Assembly: GCF_019703515.2 (NCBI RefSeq)
Contig: NC_059388.1
Span: 4,367,979 to 4,431,978, forward strand
DNA: 64,000 nucleotides
Direction of reading: 5' to 3'
Source of the DNA: Myxocyprinus asiaticus
Lineage: Eukaryota; Chordata; Actinopteri; Cypriniformes; Catostomidae
Shown: piece by piece, positions 1 through 11,481 of the stretch
How the letters are laid out: each line of letters begins with the position of its first letter
Numbering within the stretch: the stretch's first letter is position 1
Notes under the pieces: generated by a model
The model's database searches: none
What the model was told of the DNA's origin: nothing
The model's input: only the letters and a program-made list of their open reading frames with translations
Position numbers and translations under genes: made by a program

Positions 1-589
1 CACTTAGAATAAACATAAATGAAGAATGCATTAACAAGGAATCAAAAAAGAAAAAGAAAAGATTTAATTCAAATACTAAATGTTTAATAAAATTAACTAA
101 ATTAAATTTACAAAATACATTCAAACTAAGTTTTTTTTTTTACCAATTTAACAACATTTTAGATTTATTTTTTTTATTAATAAATTGATAATTGATTTCT
201 ACACTTCATTTTTAAGAGGCACTCCTAGTTTTCAATTGGTAGCATGATTTAATAATAATAAAGTATTATTGGATTAATATGTAAATATTAGGGCTGTGAA
301 TCGACTTTCTGTGATTATTCATGATTAATCATGGTACACTGAAACAAACATTAAAATATAATCATAAATATATTTACTTTAGACTTGTCTCAAAGAATTA
401 GCAAGAAATAGGTTAGTCATTGTTTATTTTAATTATTTAAATATGTACATGTTAAAATATTAAAAAGTTTTTATGTGGATAGATTTACTTTTAATTATTT
501 AAATACGTACAAAAAAAATTCTTGATTCCTACAGTAAATAAAGAAAAGCAAAACATATATAATAGAATCAACATTTAAACCCCACAATT
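1..589. other. AT-rich spacer without recognisable gene
   Basis: Strongly AT-rich DNA with homopolymer A and T runs and no coding pattern on either strand. I see nothing in it beyond simple-sequence drift. The sequence becomes C-rich near 595-625, which I take as the start of the 3' end of the neighbouring LINE. Confidence 0.6.
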
Positions 590-729
590 AAAATATCCTC
601 CCAATCCCCAACCCCACCCTGACCCTCAACAAACATTCCTGTGGTCACACATGAGTATATACACAAAAAAAGCAAGCAAACAAACAAACAAATATATATA
701 TATCACACACATTTATACTTCTACCTCTC

Positions 730-3038
730 TCTCCACTGCTCCTCCCCGAGAGCCCTCCAAAAACTCCTAATAGTTGCCCCATTTCCCAAGAAACAAATCT
801 AAGTTACCCAGTCTTCTTAATGACACTTCCTCAAAAGCCGCCACCCTCCCCATCTCCAACTCCTGAAATGGGGGAGCCCCATTCGACCTCCATCCCCTTA
901 ATATAATTTGCCTGCCGATCATTACACTGGTCAGAACAGACTTTTTTATGTGTTTATTCCCCACATCGATGACCGCCCCATCGCCCAAAACACAAAGTCT
1001 GGGGCAAAAGGAAACCCGAGTGCCCAACACATCACACACAAAATTCTGAATCTTCAAACAAAATTCCAGGATCTCAGCACACCACTAAAAAACATGGGCC
1101 ATGTCTCCATACTCTGAATGGCATCGCCAGCAGGTGGGTGTGTCTTTAAGACCAAGCCTATACAATCAAGAGGGGGTCCAATAAAATCTATGTAAAATCT
1201 TGAATTGCATAAGGCGCACCCATGCAGACTTGACGTTTTTTTAATCCTAGCCCACACTCCCTCCTCCAATGACAAGTTTAAATCTTTCTCCCATAATCTC
1301 TTGATAGAAGTTAAAGCTCCGTCCCCCAGACTCCGAATTAGCAGGGAGTAATACACTGATGCCTCATGACCTTTTCCAAAAGCAGTAATCACCATTCCCA
1401 GAGTATCTGCCACTTTAGGGGGGTGTATGCTACTCCAAAAAATAGTGCACTCTGACCAGCAGAAGGGGGACTTATTAATACATAATTTTGGGTTCAGCCA
1501 TATGCTCGAGGCAACATTTAAATAAATGTCTGAATTAAACACACTGGATACTTTTGTTCATACCGAGTGCAAATGTGAGATAACAGGGTATAACTTAACT
1601 TCTCCGATAGTTTGATAGAAAGGCTTTGCAATGGCAAAATAGGGGTAAGATCTTCCTGTTCAATACAAAACCAGGGAGTGGCTCTCTCAGATGGAAGCGA
1701 CCAATGAGCCAAATGTCTGATACCGAATGCATAATAATAAAACAAAATCTTGGGTAGGCCTAGCCCAACTTTGTCAATCAGTCTATTTTAGTTACTATAT
1801 AAGTTACTTATTAAAATGTAATATAGGACGCTTACCATTCCAAATGACGGACTTCGCTCTGCTATCAAATTGCTTGAAATAAGAGAGAGGGACATCTACA
1901 GGGAGAGATTGTAGCAGGTAGTTAAATTTTGGAATACAATTCATTTTATTAACATTAACCTTCCCAATCATAGATAAATATAATGAAGCCCACCTGCCAA
2001 CTCGCTCGAAAAACTTTTTATTAAGTGGTCAAAGACAACTCTACCTAAATCAGACAAATTTGCTGGGAATAAAATGCCCAAATACTTAATGCCCTGTATG
2101 GGCCACTGGAAGGCGCCTGGCTGAAAAGCCGTTACTGGGCAGTACGCTGTCAGATCCAAAGCTTCGGATTTAAAACAATTGACTCTGTATCCTGAGAACT
2201 TAGAAAAGGTATTAATAATTCTGTGGAGGCAAGGCATAGATCTAACTGGGTCGGAGATGAATAAAATCTTTATCTGATGATAAAATATCATCAGTGTAAA
2301 GCAAAAGCTTATGAGCCACACCTGGAAAATCATCTTCCTTTCTTATCGCGGCTGCTAAATGGTTCCGGGGCAAGACAGAACAATAATGGGGAAAGAGGGC
2401 AACCCTGCCGGGTGCCCCTTTCCAGAGTAAAATAATCTGAAATTAATCCATTTGTTTGTTCCGCCGATACCGGGTGTCTATAAAGTAACTTAATCTGTCC
2501 AATAAAAGTATTCCCGAACCCGTATATTTCAAAATATTTCATCTTAAAAAGATAATCCCATTCTACCATATCAAACGTCTTTTCGGCGTCAAGTGAGATG
2601 GCAGCGACCGGAGTCTGATCATTCGCCACTGACCACATGATATTGATGAAACACCTAATGTTATCAGTAGAGCAGAGGCCCCGAATAAACCCCACCTGAT
2701 CTATATGTATAAGAGGTGTTATAACTTAATCAGTTAGCCTGAATTTTTGACAATATTTCTACATCTTGTTGGATCAGGGAAATTGGACGGTAACTCTTAC
2801 ACTCGCTTGGATCTTTGTCTTTTTTAAGAATCAGACTGATCCAGGCTTGTGTCTTGGTTGGAGGAATCTTTCCATTCTTTAATGATTCCATATAAACTTC
2901 TAACAAATGTGGAGCCAGTTCTGTAGCATAAGATTTCAAAAATTCAGCGGCAGAGCCATCTGGCCCCGGAGCCTTGCTTGTAGTAGGCAAGGCCTTAATT
3001 ACCTCGCCAAGCTCCTCCAAGTTTATTCCAGAATCAAG

Positions 3039-3075
<37 letters not shown>

Positions 3076-3885
3076 CAGTCATCAGTTTAGGATGTTCTAA
3101 TGGTTCCACAAAGTTTCTAATATCTTCATCAGTAGACGAAGACGTGGAACTATAGAGATCAAGATATAATTCTTTAAAAGCATTATTAATATCAATAGAA
3201 AATTTCACCACCTGCAGATTTCAATGAGGGAATGGTAGAAGAAGACTCTTTCTGCTTTATATATCTAGCCAAAAGCTTCCCTGCTTTGTCCCCCGACTCA
3301 AAGTATGACTGTTTTGCCCTGAATAACCAAAACTCCACCTTCCATGACAAAATAGTATTATATCTGTATTTCAATCGGGTTAATTCTCTGAGGCCATCAG
3401 ACAACATTCGGCACTTCAGTTCTGCCTCAGCACTTTTAATATTCCCTCCAACTCCACGAGTTCTCATGCTTTGGATTTTTTGATGATTGAGGCATACTGT
3501 ATGATCTAACCCCTAAGAACCGTCTTAAGTGCCTCCCAAGCCACGTCCACAGAGGATACTGAGGACCAGTTGGTCTCCATATAAACATTGATTTCAGCCT
3601 TTAACATTTGTTGGAAATCAGGATTTTGCAAAAGGGATACATTAAAGCACCAACTATGATTTATTTTTCTCCATATGTTGCAATACCTCTAAACTCACCA
3701 GGGCGTGATTTGAGACTAAGATGTTTCCAATTGAACAATCAACAACAGATGAAATGAGGGACTTAGATATAAAAAAAAAAAAATATTCTAGAATAAATCT
3801 TATGGACTGATGAAATAAAATGTATAGTCCCTACCAGATGGGTTTAAAAGTTTCCAAATATCTGTAAGACCAAGATTTTTACACA
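730..3885 (-). pseudogene. L1 ORF2 linker, reverse transcriptase and C-terminus, decayed
   Basis: The rest of L1 ORF2. Recognisable minus-strand blocks are the pre-RT linker (3192-3467), fingers with KAPGPDGSAAEFLKSYATEL (near 2960), a palm block with RGTRQGCPLSPLLFCLA (near 2400), thumb (1968-2333) and the C-terminal region (767-1745). These blocks sit in different frames, so at least six breaks can be counted. A 32-base T run (A on the coding strand) at about 3041-3072 disrupts the frame just after the residues TEQ. The second L1 copy (40.8-42.65 kb) gives the same block order in the opposite orientation. Confidence 0.8.
3041..3072. repeat. Poly-T run inside L1 RT
   Basis: Uninterrupted run of about 32 T (A on the coding strand). 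It lies at the same codon position as a 14-base A run in the second L1 copy (about 41611-41624), directly after the residues TEQ in both copies. Confidence 0.85.
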
Positions 3886-3888
3886 TCC

Positions 3889-5785
3889 TGTTGTTGTGTT
3901 GTTCAGGAGCAGGTTTGGTTATTAGCAATAATTATCAAAGATATGTTAGCTTTTTAATCCTTTAAATCAACAATCATCACATATAACCATCAATTATCAA
4001 ATTCAATAGAATATTAATTATTATCAAAGATAATCATTAATTATTAAAATCAATGAAACATTGATTAGAATTAACACTAGCTTATTGATCCTTCAAATTC
4101 AACAATCATCAAAGACAATTATCAATTATAAAAATCAATAGAATATTAATAAGGATTCATATTTCTGGGGCACCACCCTGGAATCAGGGACTAATAACCA
4201 GACAGTATAACAGTCTCAATATAGGATTGTTCTCTTAGGAAGGTCGACATCTGGAGAACATCGACATTCAAAAGGGAAACAATGAAGGCTTGAATCCAAG
4301 CACTGACATCCCCTGCCAGCCCTTGACACAGGTGTATGCAAAACAAACCAAAACACTTCTCTTTGAAATATGACAAAGTTTACTGATGCAATAATATAAA
4401 TTAATAATCAATACAATGCAGTCAATAAATGTCCGACTTACAACTACAAACTGTGACATGATTAGATATGGTAACAAAATAAGCCTATAACACATGAGAG
4501 GAAGGTATGTGTGTGTGTGTGAATGGGTGTATGTGCATGTGCGTAAGGAGTGATGCACACAAAATGGTGGACGTGACTCTCATGGAGAGTACCTCACGCG
4601 AGGTTTCCGGCTAGAGAATATGGCCGCGAATGTGGCCGGAAAGAAGACAGTTAATGGCGTCTCCACTTGTACGATACCTTAGGGAGCTTTATCACCAAGT
4701 TATCTACTAGCCAAATGTGTGTGCGGGTATGTTTGTGAGGGGTCGTGTGTGTGTGTGGTTAGTACGATAGAGAGAGAATAAAGTGGCGGCACCAAAGCCG
4801 GTTTCGCGATCGTGGGAGAGAAAGTAGCTGTTAGTTTGCCACTCAGAGATGCAGTGGACGGCTCGTAAACCGTCTTTGGTTCTTTAATGGATAAACTCAG
4901 TGTGCCGGTCTCCCCCGCGATAGCGGAAATACACAACAGTCCAACGTGGTTGGACTACAACACAGCAAATCTCATTCATGGTAACAATACATTACAGTAA
5001 TACCTTGAGTATTATTAGCAGCAATGAGTGGACTCGGCGGTCTGTAAACTGTACAAGCAATAACCTTGATACACAAGAATAATACACTATAATAATCTAT
5101 CTCTGCCCAGACGTAAACCTCTTACTTGAATCACGAGGACGTGGGTAGAATGTGTGTTCATCCGTTGTTTGACTCTGACTCGGTTCCTCGAGGCTCAGGT
5201 GATGACGGGAGGCCGTTTCCTCGCTCTGTCGGCAGGTGGTGCAACTGCTGATTCTCGGCGGGCTGGTGGAGAAATTGGTTGAAGAGGGAAGAGAAATATT
5301 TTTTCTTCACTTCTTCAGGTGAATGGGTGAAGATGCAGATTGCTCGGCAATCTCCTTTGGATCCGTTAGAGTGTTTGGTGGAACACAGAGTAATCTCAAC
5401 TCGTCCAGCGAGATGGAGATTGTATGGCCACAGTTTCAAGTCGTATGTTACTTCCTTGTGCAACGAGGCTACACCTGAGAGCAGCAATGAGCTGCGTCTA
5501 TGCAGTTGCTGAAAGCAATGCCCAGAAGGATCTCAGAAGTTTTTCTACTCCCGATGACGTCATGGTTGAGGGCGCGTTCTGTCATGCGCCTCATCCAATA
5601 GGAGTTGAGAGTTCGATCCTTCAGAATTTCACACATAGGTGTAAAGTGAGCAAGGCTTCATGGGATTTGCAGTCTGTTTTGGACTTCCTTTGTTTGATTT
5701 TGACGTGGTGTGTGTAGCCCTCTGTTAGGCTTTACGACTGTGTAGGCCTGCCTTTGTTTTATATCTGAATACATGAGGCCCAACA
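3889..5785 (+). mobile_element. 1.8-kb LTR family, copy 1 (left end altered)
   Basis: Same repeat as 13850-15632 and, inverted, 46942-48842. The right end GAGGCCCAACA is shared. The left end starts TGTTGTTGTG and lacks about 137 bp of the normal left end before the shared block 'aggagca-gtttggttatta'. No convincing 4-bp target duplication is seen here, which fits the altered left end. It interrupts the L1 ORF2. It has no coding capacity of its own; the open frames within it are not shared intact between copies. Confidence 0.75.
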
Positions 5786-6356
5786 CTATGAAGCATCAAT
5801 GTTGCGCTAGGGGGCTTACACACTTTTGCTTCACTATGATCAAGGACTGAGTCCATCAAAAGATTAAAGTCTCCTCCCAATATTATATCATGAGGGGTGC
5901 CAATGGTTTGCAACAACCCTTCAAGATCTATAAAAAAGCCCTGATCATCAGTGTTAGGTGCGTAAATATTAGCCAAAATCAACCTTTGCCCCTGAATTTC
6001 TGCTAAAACAATAATGACTCTTCCTATTTTATTTGTAATCTATTTGAATTGTAGATGCTTACTTATCAATGTAATGACTCCCCTGCTCTTACTTGAGCCA
6101 GCACTAAAGAAAACATGTCCACCCCAAATCTTCCCAAATTTTTCAGCTTCCTGCAGGGAAAGATGTGTTTCTTGAAGAAACACCTATAACTATATTTCTT
6201 ACATTTAAGAAAATAAATAACCTTCCTTCTTTTTATGGGGTGCCCCAACCCATTCACATTCCACGTGAAGAGAGACAATCCACTCATATTAACATCTGAC
6301 ATTTTGACATATGAAAAAAAAAGATTGTGTGTCAAAAATAAAATTATAAAGACCAC
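5786..6356 (-). pseudogene. L1 ORF2 endonuclease domain fragment
   Basis: Apurinic/apyrimidinic-type endonuclease at the N-terminus of ORF2, the enzyme that nicks target DNA to prime reverse transcription. Visible motifs on the minus strand are the opening LFTWNVNGLGHP (near 6270) and the catalytic-site GGDFN (near 5865), with ANIYAPNTDD just before it. The domain is spread over two frames, and the 1.9-kb LTR cuts in just after GGDFN, so the C-terminal catalytic motif is displaced. Not functional. Confidence 0.75.
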
Positions 6357-6369
6357 ATTCCAACATTAG

Positions 6370-7338
6370 CACAACAGTCAAACCCCAAACAGAAAAAAGA
6401 AAATGTGTGCCTTAACCCCACGCATGACAGCGCCAACCGGTGTCCATCCCTCTAAACTCAAACAGTCCATGCACGCCCCCGTGACAACTTTGCTATCGGA
6501 TTGCTCAAATCCGATGTTTCTATACACATTTTGTGAGACAGAATTCCACAACAAAAAATAATCTATGAAACAAACTCCAGCCAATAGGCAGAATAAACAC
6601 AAAAAACTTGTAGATTCATTCCCAAAACTGACCCAAAGGTGTTTACCTCCCCAAAACAAGCTGCAGCCGCTTGCGGAAACAGCACAAACAACAACAACAA
6701 CAACAAAAAAATGTTTGGTATCCTCGGACGGTCAAACAAATGTTCAGTGAGCCGGCTGTTCGTGAGTGCAGCAGATGACCTAATCCTTCCAATGGCCTGC
6801 AAAAAATACTCAACAAAACAAACTCCAGCCAATAGGAGGCATAAACACAAGGAACATGCAGATTCATCCACAACTGTCCCGAAGGAGTGTTATTCCACAA
6901 AACGAACTCCAGCCGCTAGGCGGAACCAGCACAAAAAGAAATAAAAATGTGCTCAGTTCTTCGGACAGTCAAGTGAATGTTCAGTGAGTCAAGCTCAATT
7001 GGCTGCAATGCGAGAAACACACCATGACTTCCTCAGTCCATTGATTTTATGAAAGACAAGGCATGTTGTGGGCATGTAAATATTTTGCAGCTATCCTTAG
7101 CATCTATTCTCAATTTGGCCGGGAACATCAGTGCAAAAGCGACCTTCCGTTGATGTAAGAGTTTCTTGCATTCCGTCGATGCAAAAGTTTCTTGAAGGAG
7201 TGTTATTCCACAAAATAAACACTAGCTGCTAGGTGGAACCAACACAAAAAGAAATAAAAAGGTTCTTCGGACAGTCAAGTGAATGTTCAGTGAGTCAGGC
7301 CCACTAGACAACAACATGAAAATCATCAAATGGCTTAC
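6370..7338 (-). repeat. L1 inter-ORF tandem repeat region (copy 1)
   Basis: Between ORF1 and ORF2 a module recurs at about 6550-6600, 6800-6850, 6890-6940 and 7200-7250. Its core, on the element strand, reads 'ctggagtttgttttgtgga'. A degenerate copy of the ORF1 tail lies at 7036-7096, about 306 bp from the genuine tail at 7342-7402. The second L1 has the same layout at 39.88-40.64 kb, so the array belongs to the family and not to this copy only. Confidence 0.65.
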
Positions 7339-7566
7339 TCACCCCATTGTTTCTATGAAGGACAGTGCTTGCTGTGGGCATGTAAATATTTTGTGGCCAT
7401 CCTTAGTATCTACTCCATTGGACAGTTGGAATTGAATTTCTCCCGCCGCACCATCCAAACCGAGTCCCTGTTCTGCGGCCCTGTCTGGGGTATCAGCTTG
7501 AGCACGTAAGTGTTTTAATATCTCCAGAGCCCGAGGATTTTGAATTCTTTGACATGTTGACTTCAT
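7339..7566 (-). pseudogene. L1 ORF1 remnant (copy 1)
   Basis: Remnant of the nucleic-acid-binding ORF1 protein (chaperone and RNP component of L1 elements). The 75-residue frame joins the N-terminal start region directly to the extreme C-terminus (FTCPQQALSFIETM). The C-terminus matches the end of ORF1 in the second copy (FTCPKQALSFIETME, ending at 39957). The central coiled coil and RRM-like part are missing, so an internal deletion removed most of the gene. The frame is chimeric and unlikely to make a working protein. Confidence 0.6.
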
Positions 7567-7692
7567 AGAACAGTTATGTAGCAGGGTGTATCAAATCTCA
7601 CCTGTTTAAGACACAAAAAGAATTAAAACTAGCAAAGTGCGCAGAGCTCGCCGTTCACACGTCCGACCCCCGCATGGCACCACACGACTCTT

Positions 7693-8289
7693 CTTATCTT
7701 TATTCTTATTCATGCACAAAGTGCCCATGTACAACTTATTTTCATGGATGCAAATATATGGTTCATTTACAGTCAATTTTAAGCTAATGATACATTTTAA
7801 AGAATTGTAAGTTACATACATGCATTTATAGGAGTGTCCTGAGTGTCATACATGAAGTTTTATTGATAATATGTAATATAAATGCTAATAAAGTAATATA
7901 AATAAAAAGTGTGGCAATTTTTCCTCAAATAATTCTAAGTCCAAAAGGAAGGTTGATCTTGTGATGGGGATCTGCAGTTATTTAATGGATGTAAATACAT
8001 TGTTCATGGACAGTCATTTACACATTTATGAGTTATAAATTGCATAGATATGTTACATTTAGTTTCTACCTCATTCGCATCCGCTTGTAGCACGGCCACT
8101 GTGGGGAGCAGACACTCGGGGACACCTCTAGTCATCTTCGGAGGACCCACCGGTCGATGCGGAAATGCACTGCGCATCGGCAAAAATCATCTGGTGGTGT
8201 CGTGCAGCGACCATGAACAAGTGACCACGGAGCTAAAGAATAAGCACTCCGAAGACATCATGGCCTTACTGGTTCCCTACTGTAGGTGA
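7693..8289 (+). repeat. Dispersed repeat block plus unexplained GC-richer ORF
   Basis: Two diverged copies of one repeat lie at about 7715-7840 and 7960-8075. A third is at 28690-28830; the shared core is 'atggatgcaaatacatggtt'. The GC-richer part contains a 79-codon frame (8050-8289) opening with MLHLVSTSFASACSTATVG. I do not recognise it. The frame reads into GKNHLVVSCSDHEQVTTELKNKHSEDIM, which looks coding-like, but no splice sites or partner exons were found. Confidence 0.4.
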
Positions 8290-9731
8290 TCCTCAAAAGG
8301 ATCCTAGCTACCCTGAGTCAAAATTAATGAAACGGTAAGTCTCTATGATGTTCTGGATATATGTGATTTGTTACTTGGTTGCTAGGGTAACCTCATCTGG
8401 TTGCTAGGCAATTATCATGATGATACTCAAAAGGCTCTTTGCTACACTGAGTCAAATGAATGAAACCAGAAGTCTCTTTGCTGTTCTGGTACAGAGATAT
8501 GTGACTTGTTGCTTGTTGCTTGGGTAACCCCATCTGATTTTAAGGCAGTACCAAGGTGATACCCAGAAGTCAAATGCACAAAACTGGAAGTCTCTACGAT
8601 GTTCTAATGCAGAGATATGTGAGTTGTAACTTAGTTTTTAGGGTAACCCAGTCTGGTTGCTAGGTAGTTACCAAGGTAATACTCAAAAAGTTCATAGGTA
8701 CCCTGAGTCAAATAAACGAAACTGGAGGTCTCTATGATGTTCTGGTGCAGAGATATATGTGATTTGTTACTTGGTTGCTAGGGTAACCTCATCTGGTTGC
8801 TAGGCAATTATCATGATGATACTCAAAAGGCTCTTTGCTACACTGAGTCAAATGAATGAAACCAGAAGTCTCTTTGCTGTTCTGGTACAGAGATATGTGA
8901 CTTGTTGCTTGTTGCTAGGGTAACCCCATCTGATTTTAAGGCAGTACCAAGGTGATACCCAGAAGTCAAATGCACAAAACTGGAAGTCTCTATGATGTTC
9001 TAGTGCAGAGATATGTGAGTTGTAACTTAGTTTTTAGGTTAACCCAGTCTGGTTGCTAGGTAGTTACCAAGGTGATACTCAAAAGGTTCATAGGTACCCT
9101 GAGTCAAATAAACGAAACTGGAGGTCTCTATGATGTTCTGGTGCAGAGATATATGTTTTGTGACTTGGTTGCTAGGGCAAACCCATCTGGTTGCTAGGCA
9201 GTTACCAAGGTGATATTCAAAAGGCTCTTTGCTACCCTGAAGTCTCTACGATCTAAGATTCTCGATGAGAACTATGTGATTTGCTAAGGTGCACTAAATA
9301 GTTGCTATGGTGTGGCTAAGTATTTTACATCATGATATTTAAAGGATCCTTGTTAGTGTGGGTCAAATAAGCCAAAGTTGAAGTCTCTATGATGTTCTGG
9401 TGCAGATATATGTAATTTGCAATTTGGTTGCTAGGGTTAGTTCATCTGATTGCGAGGAAGTTTCCAGGGTGATACTAAAAGGGCTGCTTGCTGGACTGAG
9501 TGTAATGAGTCAAACCTGAAGACACTATAACATTCTGATCAGGAGATATCCATCTAAGCCATTTTGAATGGAAGTCAATGGGTTTTTATTGATAGGGTGC
9601 ACTAAATACTTGTTAGTGTCTGGTTAAGTATTTTACAGCATGATATTAAAGGCTCCTTGGTTGTCTGGGTCAAATAAGTTAAAGTCTATACGATGTTCTG
9701 GTGCAGAGATATGTGATTTGTTACTTGGTTG
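8290..9731. repeat. Satellite array, ~140-bp unit, left part
   Basis: Tandem array whose units share 'acttggttgctagggtaacc', 'ctaggcagttaccaaggtga' and 'gtctctatgatgttctggtg'. Successive 'ga-ttg' anchors fall at 8365, 8503, 8621 and 8761, so units are about 138, 118 and 140 bp. Three units form a higher-order repeat: the block from 8365 returns nearly unchanged at 8761 (396 bp). Units decay rightward. The array continues at 19370-19860 on the far side of the retrovirus, showing the provirus landed inside it. Confidence 0.85.
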
Positions 9732-10328
9732 TGTTGTGGAGCATGGAGGACTTTTCTCCCCTCTCTGTAAGAAAACTCTCAAAGTCAGGAGTTCCAGGTG
9801 CCGAAGGTTAGAGTTTACTGAGCAAAACAACAAACCCTAGCTGAGATCTGACTGTCTCGGTCAAAACCCTTCTGTCCTATACAGTTTGTTATCTAGCATT
9901 ACCTCATGTCTATGCCCTCTTAATATTTTTTGTATCAAATGGTTCTGCCCCCCACCATTATTTCACAGAGCATCTGACTTCGTTTTAATGGTGTAAACCT
10001 GGATCTTAGTCCATTTAAAAAACAAAATAACATTTTAAATTCATTTATAATGAAAGTATACATTTTGAGTGTATAATATATCACAATCTGAGCATAATAT
10101 ATAGTTATTCTGATTATTGGTTGTGTTAATTTTTAACTTTTGCTGTGCTTCCCAGAGTTTTCTCATGTCTCAGTACCATTGTTTCTGCTACAGCTGAGTG
10201 CACAGAGTAATTCTTGCAACATCAGCACATTCAGTAACCTCACATGCCCTCCCCTGGGTCACACAGTCCAGGCTTTCTATGTTAGTTCTTTTTCTATAGT
10301 TTAGTTAATTTTAATATGAAAATCTACA
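9732..10328 (-). repeat. ERV 3' LTR
   Basis: 597 bp, starting TGTTGTGGAGCATGG and ending GAAAATCTACA on the plus strand (TG...CA). It is paired with 18774-19369, which has the same length. The two differ by substitutions and small indels (for example around 9800-9850 compared with 18850-18910), so the insertion is not recent. Confidence 0.9.
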
Positions 10329-10350
10329 ATATATTCCTTCCTTTGAGACT
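10329..10350 (-). promoter_or_regulatory. ERV polypurine tract
   Basis: On the minus strand a purine-rich stretch (tctcaaaggaaggaatata) lies directly before the 3' LTR, the position where plus-strand DNA synthesis is primed in retroviruses. Identified by position and composition only. Confidence 0.6.
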
Positions 10351-11480
10351 TATAAAAGTCTCACGTTCATCACCTTTTCCCAGAGTGCAATCTCACAAGC
10401 CAGGCTCCTTCATTTCTTTCAAGTGACCAATATAAGTCACACATTCCTCTAACAATGCCTGCTCTTATGGAACTGCACTCCAGAGGAGCAATAAGACCAA
10501 ACAGCTACCTCTACATTTGACTAGAATGAAGTAAAATATCACATAGCTCCCTAGCTAAGTTCTTTTCTGGAGGGTAACAATAATCAAATTCTTGTATAAA
10601 GCATATGCATGCAAATGTGGCTTTGCGTTATGTAGAGTACATCAGTGATTAGACTTATTTCAGTAGGTTAAACATACTATAGTGATTAGACAACATCAGT
10701 AGATCATACAGCATATGATACGTCCCACGGTGCCAGAGGAACTCACAGACATTTCCAGTAGCCTGGAGCGCTATCTGGTGGTGTTGGAGCAGACAGCGGG
10801 TTTTTAAACCACCAGTAGAGTCTTGCTCTTGCTGCTAAGCACTGAGGTGCTCGTCAATCCTGTCTTTGTGATGTGTAATTCTCTGGACCTTCTGTGGCAA
10901 TTTCAATGTTTTTAGATGTCATAAATGCACATTCTATAGTAATTTACTTGGTTAGTAGTACCTTTAGAGATGATTTGGACAATAAATGATACATTTAAAC
11001 ATTATAAAGTGCAATAGTGCAGATAATCACAATAAACCCTCTTTCATTGTTAATTCTGAGTACATTACCTGGTTACATTACCACATAACATGGATAATGA
11101 TCTGCTTCAGACCTTCATCATTCCCTTTCATTCACATGGTTTGATGAAACAACAAACATAATTTAAATGAAAATAATCACTTCAGGAAGGGGTATATGCC
11201 AAAATAATAAACATAATACCCTCTAACTTCCTGCCTACTCTATCCATTCTAAAGTACTAAATATGTTATTATAAATGAAAATACAATGAGTATACTGACT
11301 CCCTTGTTATCCAGAAACAAGAGTAAATGGAAAATAAAAAGTCAAAATAAAAGGCTCCCCTTCCCTACCATTCTTGTGTCATTCCAGGGTTTTACTGAAT
11401 TCATCCAGCTCATCCCGTCCAGGGCCTATGGTGAACTCTATATCAACTCCAGATGGCTTTACTGACACATTGAGCATCTG
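10351..11480 (-). other. ERV region between env and 3' LTR
   Basis: AT-rich DNA with no frame above background. It may hold decayed env tail and 3' untranslated sequence. No accessory gene could be recognised. Confidence 0.4.
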
Positions 11481-11481
11481 C

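Larger units (their letters stand above)
590..7692 (-). mobile_element. L1-clade LINE, copy 1 (full length, broken)
   Basis: Non-LTR retrotransposon read right to left: 5' end near 7692, ORF1 remnant, a repeat-rich inter-ORF region, then ORF2 with endonuclease, reverse transcriptase and C-terminal parts ending near 730. The 5' end is fixed by comparison with the second copy in this window (5' end near 38989): both open with the same stretch (gagtc-tgacaccatgc type, then 'agctctgcgcactttgctag'). All frames carry stops and shifts, so the copy is dead. A 1.9-kb LTR (3889-5785) splits ORF2 between endonuclease and RT. The exact 3' boundary and target duplication are not resolved. Confidence 0.85.

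Noticed and set aside
5424..5717. 97-codon frame within the 1.8-kb LTR as a gene
   Set aside because: Corresponding frames in copies 2 and 3 are interrupted at other places, so there is no sign of coding constraint.
3889..5785. 4-bp target duplication around LTR copy 1
   Set aside because: Left flank (...catcc) and right flank (ctatg...) do not give a matching 4-mer; the left end of this copy is altered, so no duplication is claimed.
8290..9731. Spaced repeats resembling a CRISPR or attachment-site cluster
   Set aside because: The whole 140-bp unit is repeated, with no variable spacers; this is satellite DNA.
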